Of a stretch of 63,716 bases of DNA, positions 1-8,620 are shown one piece after another. The notes beneath the pieces are model-generated. The model saw only the letters and a program-made list of their open reading frames with translations. It did no database searches and had not been told where the DNA came from. This DNA is from Saprospiraceae bacterium (GTDB lineage Bacteria > Bacteroidota > Bacteroidia > Chitinophagales > Saprospiraceae): positions 1-63,716 of the forward strand of contig JAJTER010000041.1 in assembly GCA_021299835.1 (NCBI GenBank), read 5' to 3'. The translations under genes were made by a program, and so were the position numbers. Each line of letters begins with the position of its first letter. The first letter of the stretch is position 1.

Positions 1-385
1 CCAGCCAGTTCATCTCCTCTGCCAGATGAATCAATCCAAGTCTGCGTTTTTCATTATCTGAAACCATCCAGGGAGCGAATCCAATGGCATTTTCAACCTT
101 CAGACCAGCTGAATCTATAATTTTTGCTAAGTCACTGAGTTTATTTCCATTTTTCAGATATTCCTTAATGTCATTGGTCCATAATTCTATGCCATCATAA
201 CCCGCTTTTGCTGCAATATCAATATATTTTAAAATGCCCGGTTTTTGACCACTAATCGTACTTGTATTCAAACAAAAGGTGAAGGTCGCCTTTTTCTTAA
301 CCAACACATTCGCCTGAAGGGTATTAGGTATGGCAGACGCCGCGCCTATTGATCCTAAGGTGAGGATTGCATTTCTTCTTTTCAT
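1..385 (-). CDS. Sugar phosphate isomerase/epimerase, N-terminal part (cut by window edge)
   Basis: Reads leftwards from an ATG at 385 and runs off the window edge after about 128 codons. The N-terminus (MKRRNAILTLGSIGAASA) looks like a Tat- or Sec-type export signal. It is followed by a xylose-isomerase-like TIM-barrel start: FCLNTSTISG (strand 1), then IDIAAKAGYDGIELW, the usual 'tracks its target' helix-strand of this superfamily. Such exported Bacteroidota members probably act on sugars or their derivatives, but the substrate cannot be told. It lies 23 bases downstream of the secreted GH10-like gene on the same strand, so the two may be cotranscribed. The C-terminal metal-binding residues are outside the window. 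Confidence 0.8.
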   Translation of the reverse strand, partial: MKRRNAILTLGSIGAASAIPNTLQANVLVKKKATFTFCLNTSTISGQKPGILKYIDIAAKAGYDGIELWTNDIKEYLKNGNKLSDLAKIIDSAGLKVENAIGFAPWMVSDNEKRRLGLIHLAEEMNWL

Positions 386-407
386 TTTCAGCTGCTTTTA
401 AAAATAA

Positions 408-2195
408 TCAATAAGATACCCATTTTTTAATGATTCTATCCCATTTTCCCTCTAAAATAATAAGATACATACCAGGTTTTGGCAAGGAATTTAAATTAAA
501 ACATAAGGAGTATTCCCCCTTCTCATATTTTTTCTTATTCAACAAGGTCGCTAAATGATGGCCTGTTAAGGAGTATATATTAATGCTAAGCTCCTGGTTC
601 TTAATAATATTATACGATAAATTCAATTCCCCATTGGACGGATTCGGAAATGGGGCTTCCATCGTTAGGGTACTATTATTTAATTCTCTGATTGAGGTTG
701 CCTGACGGGTTAATTGAAAAGGTTCACTTTGTATGGAATTAGGACTTATGGCGGTAATAAAAAATTCACTTTTATCTCTATCCATCTTCAATGGAAGGTG
801 AATGAAGGTGTCGGAGGTAATCCTAATAAGCTTGTCATTCGTCAGTTTGGGCATTTCATTTTGCAACAAACTATCTTTAGGAATTTCGTAAAGTCCGTAG
901 AACCTGGGGAGAACTTCATTTTCTGACGCGGCCGTTGATTTTTGCCATTTTACCAAATAACCATTTTGTTGCAGGACAATATTTCCTGATTTAACGGAAC
1001 TTGGTTTTTGTTGGCTTTTCCAGTGCATGCTTGGCGCAAGAGAAAGATATCTGTTCACATCATTTGCCAATCTGCCGGGTAATCCTTGCGTGGCTGTCTG
1101 GCTGATATTTGCCGCACGGAACAAGATCCAACCAGGTATCTGCCTGTCTCGAAGATGCTCAATTTGCTTAGGAATTTCGTCTGCTTTATAAAGTGATGCC
1201 AGGGAAGTCATGGAAGGTTCAGATTTATAAGCGGCAATGCCTGGATATAAGTGTCTGCCATTTAACTGCAGGGACCACCAATTACTTAAAGATTTAAAAT
1301 CCTGGCTTCCACCAATGGCCCAATATAGTTGAGGTGCAATATAATCGACCCATTTTTCAGAAAGCCATTTTAGGGCATTTCCATAAGTTACGCTGGAGCC
1401 TGATAAACCTATGATACCTGAAGGGGTGCCACTTTTCCAAATACCAAAGGGACTTATTCCCCATTTTATCGTTGGAAATTCGGTACTTAGCAGATAACTG
1501 ACGTCTCTAACCATCTGATTGATATTATCTTCCCTCCATTCATGTATCGTTTTTCCCGCTCCATATTTTTCAAAAGTGGAAGCATCCTCGTTCGTCATGC
1601 CCTCATACGGATAAAAATAATCATCCAGATGAATACCGTCAGGTTGATATTTAAGAGCAAGTTGAGCTATTAATTGGGTAAAATAAGATCGGGCGTCGGG
1701 TATTCCCGGGTTCAATAATAAAGTATTTTTCACAGGCATCATCCAAGCGGGATGCCTGACGGACAAATGCGTACTATCTTTTGGATAAGTACTTGAAATG
1801 CTTCTGATTACACGGTAAGGGTTCAACCACAAGTGCAATTCCATGCCTCTTTTATGCGCCTCTTGTTTCGCAAAAATGACGGGATCCCAAAAGGGTTCGG
1901 GCGCCTGACCTTGTTTTCCTGTCAAATAATAGGACCAGGGTTCGTAATCACTCTGATAAAAAGCATCAGCTTCACATCGTATTTGAAAAAATATCGTATT
2001 TATGCCACTTATTTGAAGACGATCTAAAATAAATAACAGCTCTTTTTGTTGATTTTCTGTGGTCGCCCCCCTAGTTGGCCAATCCAGATTAATTACCGTG
2101 GCAATCCAGGCACCCCGTAATTCCTGTGATTGTGCAAAGGCTTTAGGAGAAATGAAGGAAGCTATCACAATGCCAAGGTAAATGAATTTTTTCAT
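408..2195 (-). CDS. Secreted GH10-like (GHL10/DUF187) glycoside hydrolase with T9SS sorting domain
   Basis: Resembles the YngK/GHL10 family of predicted glycosidases. The start is placed at the ATG at 2195, not at an upstream ATG at 2219, because MKKFIYLGIVIASFISPKAFAQ is a clean Sec signal peptide. The barrel follows directly (ELRGAWIATVINLDWPT), with the typical blocks GINTIFFQIRCEADAFY, LHLWLNPYRV and DGIHLDDYFYPY, and it ends near residue 370. The last ~80 residues (PFPNPSNGELNLSY, then a beta-rich tail ending KKWVSY) form a type A T9SS C-terminal sorting domain, so the protein is probably exported through the outer membrane and attached to the surface or released. The polysaccharide or peptidoglycan substrate is not known. 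Confidence 0.88.
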   Translation of the reverse strand: MKKFIYLGIVIASFISPKAFAQSQELRGAWIATVINLDWPTRGATTENQQKELLFILDRLQISGINTIFFQIRCEADAFYQSDYEPWSYYLTGKQGQAPEPFWDPVIFAKQEAHKRGMELHLWLNPYRVIRSISSTYPKDSTHLSVRHPAWMMPVKNTLLLNPGIPDARSYFTQLIAQLALKYQPDGIHLDDYFYPYEGMTNEDASTFEKYGAGKTIHEWREDNINQMVRDVSYLLSTEFPTIKWGISPFGIWKSGTPSGIIGLSGSSVTYGNALKWLSEKWVDYIAPQLYWAIGGSQDFKSLSNWWSLQLNGRHLYPGIAAYKSEPSMTSLASLYKADEIPKQIEHLRDRQIPGWILFRAANISQTATQGLPGRLANDVNRYLSLAPSMHWKSQQKPSSVKSGNIVLQQNGYLVKWQKSTAASENEVLPRFYGLYEIPKDSLLQNEMPKLTNDKLIRITSDTFIHLPLKMDRDKSEFFITAISPNSIQSEPFQLTRQATSIRELNNSTLTMEAPFPNPSNGELNLSYNIIKNQELSINIYSLTGHHLATLLNKKKYEKGEYSLCFNLNSLPKPGMYLIILEGKWDRIIKKWVSY

Positions 2196-2298
2196 GAGTA
2201 CAGGTTGATTTTTATACATTCTCCTTCTTAAAGATACCTGATTTTAGTATTTTTATAAAGGTAAGTTTTGTTACCATATTCTTTTATTAAAATTATAC

Positions 2299-3153
2299 AT
2301 GGTGAATGAGGAACCTCTAATTATAGATGCACATCAGCATTTTTGGAAATACGATGCGCAGGAATACGCCTGGATTTCAGATGAGCTTGCTCCGTTAAAA
2401 AGGGATTTCTTACCTGAAGAATTGCTTCAGCTATTAAATAAGGAAAAAATTTCAGGAGCGATCAGTGTTCAAGCCAGACAATCGGAAAAAGAAAATGAGT
2501 TTTTATTGAATCAAGCGAAAGGTAATCCATTTATAAAAGGGGTAGTAGGATGGATAGACCTGAGGTCTGAAAAGGTGGAGGAAAGGCTTTCTTTTTATCG
2601 GAATTTTCCAATACTGAAAGGATTCAGACATGTGGTTCAAGACGAAAAGGATCCAGAATTTATGCTGCATCCCGCTTTTTTGCAAGGAATTGAACAGCTA
2701 ATCAAATACGGATATTGTTATGATATTTTAGTTTATGCCAGGCAACTTCCACAGGTTTTAGCCTTTTTGAATCATTTTCCTGACAAACCTTTTATCATAG
2801 ACCATGTGGCAAAACCTGACATAAAACAGGGTGGATTCACGTCGTGGCAGGCTGATATGCGAAAAATAGCAGCTTTCCCAAAGGTGCTGATTAAAGTGTC
2901 GGGAATGATTACAGAGGCGGATTGGCATCATTGGGAAAAAGAGGATTTTTATCCCTATTTAGATGAATTGGTTCTTTCTTTTGGGGTAGAAAGGTTATGT
3001 TATGGTTCAGATTGGCCTGTTTGCAATCTCGCTGGAAATTATTCCATGCAATGGGATATAGTCAAAACCTATTTTAGTACCTTCAATCCATCAGATATTA
3101 ATAAGGTAATGGGATGGAATACCCAACGATTTTATCATTTAAATGAAAAATAA
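2299..3153 (+). CDS. Amidohydrolase family 2, probable L-fucono-/L-rhamnono-lactonase
   Basis: A 284-residue metal-dependent hydrolase of the amidohydrolase_2 family. Visible motifs are the N-terminal metal site DAHQHFW, a central FIIDHVAKPD, and the C-terminal GSDWPVCN carrying the catalytic aspartate. This set is typical of sugar-acid lactonases (L-fuconolactonase, L-rhamnonolactonase) rather than of pyrone dicarboxylate lactonase. The next gene is an L-rhamnose-mutarotase-like protein, which supports a role in the oxidative, non-phosphorylating breakdown of a 6-deoxy-hexose. The sugar dehydrogenase and the acid dehydratase of the pathway are not in the window. Sugar specificity is inferred from family and neighbour only. 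Confidence 0.82.
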   Translation: MVNEEPLIIDAHQHFWKYDAQEYAWISDELAPLKRDFLPEELLQLLNKEKISGAISVQARQSEKENEFLLNQAKGNPFIKGVVGWIDLRSEKVEERLSFYRNFPILKGFRHVVQDEKDPEFMLHPAFLQGIEQLIKYGYCYDILVYARQLPQVLAFLNHFPDKPFIIDHVAKPDIKQGGFTSWQADMRKIAAFPKVLIKVSGMITEADWHHWEKEDFYPYLDELVLSFGVERLCYGSDWPVCNLAGNYSMQWDIVKTYFSTFNPSDINKVMGWNTQRFYHLNEK

Positions 3154-3154
3154 T

Positions 3155-3481
3155 ATGAGATATTGTTTAGCGCTCGATCTGGTGAATGAAGAAGAAAAAA
3201 TAGCTGCTTATGAGGCCTATCACGAAGAGGTTTGGCCTGAAATTATTGAAAGTATAACATCGTCTGGCATACAATCTATGGAAATTTACCGGGTTGAAAA
3301 TAGATTGTTCATGATAATGGAAACGGACGCCTCTTTTTCATTTGAAGCAAAATCTTTATCGGATATCAGTAACCCTAAGGTGCAGGAATGGGAAAAACTG
3401 ATGTGGAATTATCAACAAGCGCTACCGTCGTCCAAACCAGGCGAAAAATGGAGGTTAATGGACAAAATTTTCAGTGTGTAG
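3155..3481 (+). CDS. L-rhamnose mutarotase-like protein (COG3254), probable L-fucose/L-rhamnose mutarotase
   Basis: About 108 residues beginning MRYCLALDL, a dimeric alpha/beta-barrel fold of the RhaM/YiiL type. Characteristic pieces are the early YHEEVWPEI block, whose histidine matches the family's catalytic position, and the SMEIYRVENRLFMIMETD strand pair. An ATG at 3143 would overlap the lactonase by 11 bases. The ATG at 3155 follows the lactonase stop (3151-3153) by one base and matches the usual family N-terminus, so I use that. The protein would interconvert the anomers of a 6-deoxy sugar ahead of the lactonase pathway. Confidence 0.85.
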   Translation: MRYCLALDLVNEEEKIAAYEAYHEEVWPEIIESITSSGIQSMEIYRVENRLFMIMETDASFSFEAKSLSDISNPKVQEWEKLMWNYQQALPSSKPGEKWRLMDKIFSV

Positions 3482-3486
3482 GCAGG

Positions 3487-3521
3487 TTTCACACCTGACC
3501 CCAGAGGGGTCACATGTCTAT
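3487..3521 (+). repeat. Dispersed 35-bp palindromic repeat, copy 1
   Basis: Begins TTTCACACCTGACCCC and continues AGAGGGGTCACATGTCTAT. Its core TGACCCC-AGA-GGGGTCA is a 7-bp perfect stem with a 3-base loop. The reverse complement recurs at 25094-25128 with 34 of 35 positions identical. Both copies lie in intergenic DNA directly beside a terminator hairpin. It resembles a REP-like element. Confidence 0.8.
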
Positions 3522-3526
3522 AAAAA

Positions 3527-3553
3527 AAGAGGCTGTTTTTTAAACAGCCTCTT
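3527..3553 (-). terminator. Rho-independent terminator of the sigma/membrane-protein unit
   Basis: Perfect 12-bp stem (AAGAGGCTGTTT / AAACAGCCTCTT) with a 3-base loop. Read on the minus strand it is followed by a run of seven or more T, so it serves the minus-strand gene ending at 3626. On the plus strand there is no T tract, although it may also stop the mutarotase transcript. Confidence 0.8.
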
Positions 3554-3625
3554 CATAAAATACTCAAAACGGTCATATAAAGTAAAGAGGCAAGACATCA
3601 TGAATTCGCTGCCTGCCCGTAAAAA

Positions 3626-4822
3626 TCAGGGTAAATAAAATCCTTTTCCAATCTGTTTTCTAAAACCAATAAATAACCCGCCGTACCATATTTTTTGTTC
3701 AAGTACATAATCTTCTGCGGAAATAGAGGGTATTCTGGTTCTTACATAAGGTTCAGCAATAAATTCAATGCTATTTCCGATAGGGATAGAAAGGGAAATT
3801 CCTGAATATAAACTGGCGCCCAGTCTATTTTTGAAAGCGGGGTAAGCTCCTGGTTTAGAAGACGTAAATTCAATGAGGGTACCACCTGGGCTATAAAAAC
3901 TACCTTTTTGGTTAAAGGCCATGTTCAGATAAGTTCCCAACGAGAGGCCAGCCCTTAATTTTCCAAAAGATTGTTCTTTGGTTAAAATCAATGGAATGTC
4001 GATGGTTTCAAAAGTATTTTTACTTGTCGTCCGATTAGAAGCGTCAGGAATAATGAGGGTTAAGTTTTGACTCATTCTGCTGTATTGAATGCCACTTCTC
4101 AAGCCCCAGCCCTTTAACGTAGAAATACCCATTCTTATCGCGAAACTGTTTGATACTTTTAAGTCTTCCTGATCGTTTCTTAATGTTGAGTAAGCATCAA
4201 AAAGGGGTGTTTTAGAACTTAAAGAACTGTTTACAAAATCTTGAGATAGGAGGAAATCAATTTTTGCAAACCATAGTTTCTTTTTAAAAGGAACGGGTAA
4301 TAATTCGGAATACATGGACAATTCATGGGGTAGGGTAGCGTCAAGGGTAGCAATATTTGGAAATGATGTGAAAGTACTTTCCAGCGCTTGCTCCGTTTGA
4401 TCTGCTATATTCGTTGTATTTGTAACTTGTTCGAGGTCATCATTTGTGGGAATAAAAGGAGCCTGTGGGGGTAATGAATTATTAAAAATAGGGGCTACTT
4501 TTTTAGATTTAGTGCCGGGTTTTACATAAGGAATAGATATGTTGACTTCTGAGTCAGATTTAGGCGTAAAATATGCTTGTTGAGGTTTTTCTTCCTTTGC
4601 CGCTGACTCAGCCTTCTCCGTAAACAGAAAATCTTGTGAAAAGTAGATAAGCGTTGCAATGCAGACGGATGTAATGAGCCAAGGAGCCCATAGAGGAAGG
4701 CGCGGTGTTGGTTTTTTTGCCCTCGCCAACTGAATATTACCCCACAAGTCGTCAGAGGGAGGAACCTCATAATGGGAGAGTTTTCTCCTGAAAAGTTCAT
4801 CTAAGGGTGATTTTGGGTTCAT
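3626..4822 (-). CDS. Membrane protein paired with an ECF sigma factor, C-terminal beta-barrel-like region
   Basis: 398 residues. The first ~45 residues are cytoplasmic and charged (DELFRRKLSHYEVPPSDDLW), followed by one transmembrane helix at about 45-62 (WAPWLITSVCIATLIYF), a low-complexity periplasmic stretch, and from about residue 180 a region of amphipathic strands resembling Bacteroidota outer-membrane beta-barrel domains. The start codon overlaps the sigma-factor stop by 4 bases (ATGA), which indicates translational coupling. A short N-terminal motif plus one membrane span directly after an ECF sigma gene is the usual layout of an anti-sigma or sensor partner in this phylum. That role is inferred from layout, and no zinc-binding anti-sigma motif is visible. 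Confidence 0.7.
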   Translation of the reverse strand: MNPKSPLDELFRRKLSHYEVPPSDDLWGNIQLARAKKPTPRLPLWAPWLITSVCIATLIYFSQDFLFTEKAESAAKEEKPQQAYFTPKSDSEVNISIPYVKPGTKSKKVAPIFNNSLPPQAPFIPTNDDLEQVTNTTNIADQTEQALESTFTSFPNIATLDATLPHELSMYSELLPVPFKKKLWFAKIDFLLSQDFVNSSLSSKTPLFDAYSTLRNDQEDLKVSNSFAIRMGISTLKGWGLRSGIQYSRMSQNLTLIIPDASNRTTSKNTFETIDIPLILTKEQSFGKLRAGLSLGTYLNMAFNQKGSFYSPGGTLIEFTSSKPGAYPAFKNRLGASLYSGISLSIPIGNSIEFIAEPYVRTRIPSISAEDYVLEQKIWYGGLFIGFRKQIGKGFYLP

Positions 4823-5388
4823 ACGGCTACTTTTTGAATCTCTAAAATCTGGGATTGCAACATCTTTCTTGCTTTAACTAATTGAGAGCGAGACGTACTT
4901 TCCTGAATACCTAAAAGGGCTGAAATTTCAGCGTGACTATAACCTTCAATGGCATACATGTTGAAAACAATGCGGTAACCATCGGGTAACTGTTGAATAA
5001 GCTGTAAAAGTTCCTCTTCGTGAAGCTGTGAAAACACCGACGGTAAAGCACCTGAAGTGTCCTCAGCCGTCGTTTCTAATCCAATGATTTCGTTGGAAAA
5101 ACTTTTTTTATCTATATTTTTGAGCGCTGTATTTACCACAATACGACGCATCCAGCCCTCTAGGGAACCCTTACCTTGGAATTGGTCAATGTGATCAAAA
5201 ATCCTGATAAAGGCATCTTGAAGGATATCTTCGGCTTCCATTCGATGTCTTGCATATCGCAAAGAAACTACCAGCAATTTTCCGGCATAACGTCGAAAAA
5301 CGGCTTCCTGATACTTTCGGTCTTGTCGCAAGCATCCTTGGATTAGTTCATTGTCTTCCACAGGACTGGCAATATTTAAATAGCGCAT
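4819..5388 (-). CDS. ECF-type RNA polymerase sigma-70 factor
   Basis: 189 residues from the ATG at 5388; a TTG two codons earlier is the only alternative. Region 2 is seen in AVFRRYAGKLLVVSLRYARH and EAEDILQDAFIRIFDHI, and in the RNA-polymerase/-10 binding stretch GSLEGWMRRIVVNTALK. Region 4 is LPDGYRIVFNMYAIEGYSH followed by the helix-turn-helix EISALLGIQESTSRSQL. It belongs to the large Bacteroidota ECF group that works with membrane partners, and the coupled downstream gene fits this. The target regulon cannot be told. Confidence 0.93.
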   Translation of the reverse strand: MRYLNIASPVEDNELIQGCLRQDRKYQEAVFRRYAGKLLVVSLRYARHRMEAEDILQDAFIRIFDHIDQFQGKGSLEGWMRRIVVNTALKNIDKKSFSNEIIGLETTAEDTSGALPSVFSQLHEEELLQLIQQLPDGYRIVFNMYAIEGYSHAEISALLGIQESTSRSQLVKARKMLQSQILEIQKVAV

Positions 5389-5445
5389 ACTCAATATGAG
5401 CCATTAATAAAATGAAATGCTGCCTGAAAAATAAATAAATATTAT

Positions 5446-6033
5446 CTATTTCCCATAATTTGAAGAATTAAAATATCTCAAAAGCGCATTGACAGAATGT
5501 GGATGTTCAATTTCACCTTTTTGCCACCTTAATTTTAATTCTTCTAAGGGCATTAAAATAACATCAATACTTTCACCAGCGTCCAACATTTGTTGTTTTG
5601 TCAACCTCACATCCAGTGCAAGAAAATGGTGAACATAGCTCTCCATAAACACAGGATTTTGGCCTATTTTGCCCAGGCAAACCAACTTTTCACTGGAAGT
5701 GAAACCAGTTTCTTCTTCTAACTCCCTAACAGCGGCTTTGATAGGACTTTCATCCTGATCAACCAGACCACCGGGTAATTCCAGTGTGTAAGAAGAAGTA
5801 CCAAATCGGTATTGGCGAACCAGAACGATTTCATTCGTCGAAGTCAAAGCAATAACATTTACGGCATTTCCCCCGCTAAGAATCACCTTTTTTTCTGTTA
5901 TTCCGTTTCTTGGATTTTTTATAAAATCGAAACGAGCTTCAAATAATTTTAAGTCAGGTCCAGGTTCACTTTTTTCGATGAACCAGATCTGGTTGTTGTC
6001 CAATGTTTGGACGTTGGTTAATAATTTCTTCAT
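5446..6033 (-). CDS. NUDIX hydrolase, ADP-ribose-pyrophosphatase-like
   Basis: 195 residues. The Nudix box is complete: GGLVDQDESPIKAAVREL then EEETGF matches Gx5Ex7REUxEExGU. A preceding VRQYRFGTSSYTLELPGG strand block is typical of the ADP-sugar pyrophosphatase (NudF-like) branch, which hydrolyses nucleoside diphosphates linked to another group. The ATG at 6033 is the only in-frame Met near the start and lies inside the PBP1A gene, giving a 68-base out-of-frame overlap. The first ~25 residues are therefore encoded over the variable C-terminal tail of PBP1A. Exact substrate unknown. Confidence 0.88.
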   Translation of the reverse strand: MKKLLTNVQTLDNNQIWFIEKSEPGPDLKLFEARFDFIKNPRNGITEKKVILSGGNAVNVIALTSTNEIVLVRQYRFGTSSYTLELPGGLVDQDESPIKAAVRELEEETGFTSSEKLVCLGKIGQNPVFMESYVHHFLALDVRLTKQQMLDAGESIDVILMPLEELKLRWQKGEIEHPHSVNALLRYFNSSNYGK

Positions 6034-8515
6034 TTGTGGGAGTATTAATATTTAACGAATCTAATCTAAGAAGTTCCAGCCGGAATAGGCTATCCTGTGC
6101 CAGGGAATCAGCATATATTTCTTCCGCTGATTTAATGCGTAAGGGACAATCCAATTGGGATGCAATGGATGGGTCAAGAAGGGGGAATTGGCCCAAATTA
6201 TAATCTGTTAAGGTAGAGTCAGCATAAATTCGTTGCATAAATTTACCCCAAACGGGTAGGGCGGTTGCCGCTCCCTGACCCCATTCAAAATTCCTGAATC
6301 TTACGAGCCTTGAATCGCCGCCTACCCAGGCACCAGCGATGAGTTTCGGATTGAAGCCAATGAACCAACCGTCAGCATGAAATTGAGAAGTACCTGTTTT
6401 CCCTGCAATGGGTTTATTTTCCAGACCGTATTGCCATCTCAAACGACTGGCAGTACCAAAAGTAGCTACGGATTGTAGCATATTAAGCACAATTAGAGCG
6501 GTATCAGATGTAATTACCCTATTTCCCAGGCTTGTTTGCGCCTGATATATGATTTCCCCCTTTCCGTCAACTATTTTTTTAATGCCTCGTGGAGTATGTC
6601 TGGTACCTAAATTTGGATAAACGGAGAAAGCGGAAACCATTTCTAATAATGAAATTTCAGCAGCACCGAGCCCAATGGAGGGTTCATTGGGTATTTCACT
6701 GGTGATGCCTAATTTTTTTGCCAGTTGAATAACCGCTTTAACGCCTACTTCAAAAACTAATTTTACCGTAATAGAATTTATACTATTAGTTAAGGCACCT
6801 GCCATAGAATAAGAGCCGCCATATTTTCCATCGGCATTTTGTGGTAACCAATCATCCTCATCTTTCCCGTTCGGCAATATATGAGGTTCGGGATCTACTC
6901 TTCCATATTGCTTTTTATCCCACTCATGCTTTTTATATTCATGATACATCTGAAGTTGATTGGGAATTTGTTCGCACGGATCCCGACCATTCAGCAGGGC
7001 GGCAGTATAAACTAAGGGTTTGAAAACAGAACCGGTCTGCCTCCTTGACAGGACATGATCATACTTAAAATGAGTAAAATCAACGCCTCCAATCCACGAT
7101 TTTATATTTCCGTTGGAAGGGTCTAAGGCAACAAAACCCACTTGTAAAATACGGAAATAATAGCGAAGGGAGTCTAAGGGAGACATCATTACCTGATCTT
7201 CTTCACCATCGTAGTTGAATAAAACCATGGGAATAGGCGTATCAAAATCCTTCTTTATCGCATTTTCTGAATATCCTTTTAATTTTAACTGTTTATACCT
7301 AAGAGATTGCGTTTTCATTAATTCAATGGCCGCTTCCTCTCCTTGAATGGGTTGATTTTTCCATTGACTAGTATAATTTTTTTGCAAATACGATAAATGT
7401 TCTAACATAGCTTCCTCAGCGTGACGCTGCAAACGGGTATCTAAAGTGGTGTACACTTTTAATCCATCAATATCAATGTTATATGGTTGACCATTATCTT
7501 TTTTCAGTTTACTTAAAATGGCATCCAGTTCTTTTTTGACATGTATCTGAAAGTAAGGAGCAATGCCTTCATTTTTGATGATTGGATTGTAGCGAACGAT
7601 AAGAGGGGATTGAAGCAGGCCTGAAAGATTGGTTGTCGATACATTTCCTATATTCTTTTTGTGTACCGGACTTAACCTGATAATTTCCTCTTTTATCTGT
7701 TTGTTTTCAACCATTTGTTGCAAAACTAAGTTCCTCCGTATTCTAACCTTTTCTGTCGCTTTTCTTGGGTTATATGAAGTATTTGCCTTCAAAGTGCCCA
7801 TCAAAGCGGCTGCCTCTTGTATCGTTAAATCAATAGGGGATTTACTGAAAAATCTTTTACTTGCTACTTCAATACCATATACATTTTCGCTAAATGGCAC
7901 AGTATTCAAATATAGCGTTAATAACTCCATTTTGGTATAAACCCTTTCTAGCCGATTGGCAATGACAATTTCCTTTAATTTATTCCTTATTAGGGATAGG
8001 AACAGAAACTTTTCTCTGGGGAATAGATTTTTTGCTAATTGCTGACTTAGGGTGCTTCCACCGCCACCTGATTCGTCGCCTCCAAGGACAGTTCTAACTA
8101 AAACGCGCCCCCAGCTTTTTAAATCAACGCCTTGATGTGAAAAGAAACGTTTGTCTTCTATGGCGACGAGTGCGTGAAAAACAAATCCAGGGATAGAATC
8201 TGCAGGTATAGACGTTCTGGCCTGGATGAAATATCTTCCCATTAAAATATTATCATCGGAATAAATTTCCGTTGCATTCCGGGTTTCCAGTTCCTTTATA
8301 ATAGTAATGGTGGGTATTGGTCTTAGGAATACAAGCCATAGTAAAAAATAGGCTAAAATAAGGTATGAAAACCGCTTTCCCCACGTCTTAATTAAAATAG
8401 CGTTTTTGGGATAGTCATTTTCATATTTCTCCCAACGTACTTTAACAGGAAGCAGAGCCTTTATTAAAGGAGAAATAATTTTATCAATAACCAAGGGCAT
8501 CTTGGGTAAATTCAT
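5966..8515 (-). CDS. Bifunctional penicillin-binding protein 1A (GT51 transglycosylase and transpeptidase)
   Basis: 849 residues, membrane-anchored peptidoglycan polymerase and cross-linker (PonA/MrcA type). One N-terminal helix at about 50-67 (FSYLILAYFLLWLVFL) anchors it. The GT51 domain follows with the catalytic block VAIEDKRFFSHQGVDLKSWG and GGGGSTLSQQLAKNLF. The transpeptidase domain shows SVFK (SxxK, catalytic Ser, in RRQTGSVFKPLVY), SIN (SxN, in LTNSINSITVKL) and KTGTS. Residues after about 780 form a variable tail without recognisable domains, and its last codons overlap the NUDIX gene. The length is normal for the family. Confidence 0.95.
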   Translation of the reverse strand: MNLPKMPLVIDKIISPLIKALLPVKVRWEKYENDYPKNAILIKTWGKRFSYLILAYFLLWLVFLRPIPTITIIKELETRNATEIYSDDNILMGRYFIQARTSIPADSIPGFVFHALVAIEDKRFFSHQGVDLKSWGRVLVRTVLGGDESGGGGSTLSQQLAKNLFPREKFLFLSLIRNKLKEIVIANRLERVYTKMELLTLYLNTVPFSENVYGIEVASKRFFSKSPIDLTIQEAAALMGTLKANTSYNPRKATEKVRIRRNLVLQQMVENKQIKEEIIRLSPVHKKNIGNVSTTNLSGLLQSPLIVRYNPIIKNEGIAPYFQIHVKKELDAILSKLKKDNGQPYNIDIDGLKVYTTLDTRLQRHAEEAMLEHLSYLQKNYTSQWKNQPIQGEEAAIELMKTQSLRYKQLKLKGYSENAIKKDFDTPIPMVLFNYDGEEDQVMMSPLDSLRYYFRILQVGFVALDPSNGNIKSWIGGVDFTHFKYDHVLSRRQTGSVFKPLVYTAALLNGRDPCEQIPNQLQMYHEYKKHEWDKKQYGRVDPEPHILPNGKDEDDWLPQNADGKYGGSYSMAGALTNSINSITVKLVFEVGVKAVIQLAKKLGITSEIPNEPSIGLGAAEISLLEMVSAFSVYPNLGTRHTPRGIKKIVDGKGEIIYQAQTSLGNRVITSDTALIVLNMLQSVATFGTASRLRWQYGLENKPIAGKTGTSQFHADGWFIGFNPKLIAGAWVGGDSRLVRFRNFEWGQGAATALPVWGKFMQRIYADSTLTDYNLGQFPLLDPSIASQLDCPLRIKSAEEIYADSLAQDSLFRLELLRLDSLNINTPTNEEIINQRPNIGQQPDLVHRKK

Positions 8516-8557
8516 ACGTAGGAGCTTATTTGAGAGGATAATTTTTTATCACCTTCA

Positions 8558-8565
8558 CAAATTTA
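8558..8565 (-). promoter_or_regulatory. Candidate Bacteroidota -7 element for PBP1A
   Basis: TAAATTTG on the minus strand is an exact match to the Bacteroidota -7 consensus TAnnTTTG, 43 bases before the PBP1A ATG. No convincing -33 TTG is present at 19-21 bases, so this rests on a single element. Confidence 0.35.
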
Positions 8566-8620
8566 ATTAAGTCCGCTTAAATAGATGATTAATTACCTCT
8601 TATTTTTGGGAAAAGACAGA

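Noticed and set aside
6271-6290. CCTGACCCCA in the PBP1A gene as a third copy of the 35-bp repeat
   Set aside because: Only about ten bases match and it is within coding sequence; chance similarity.
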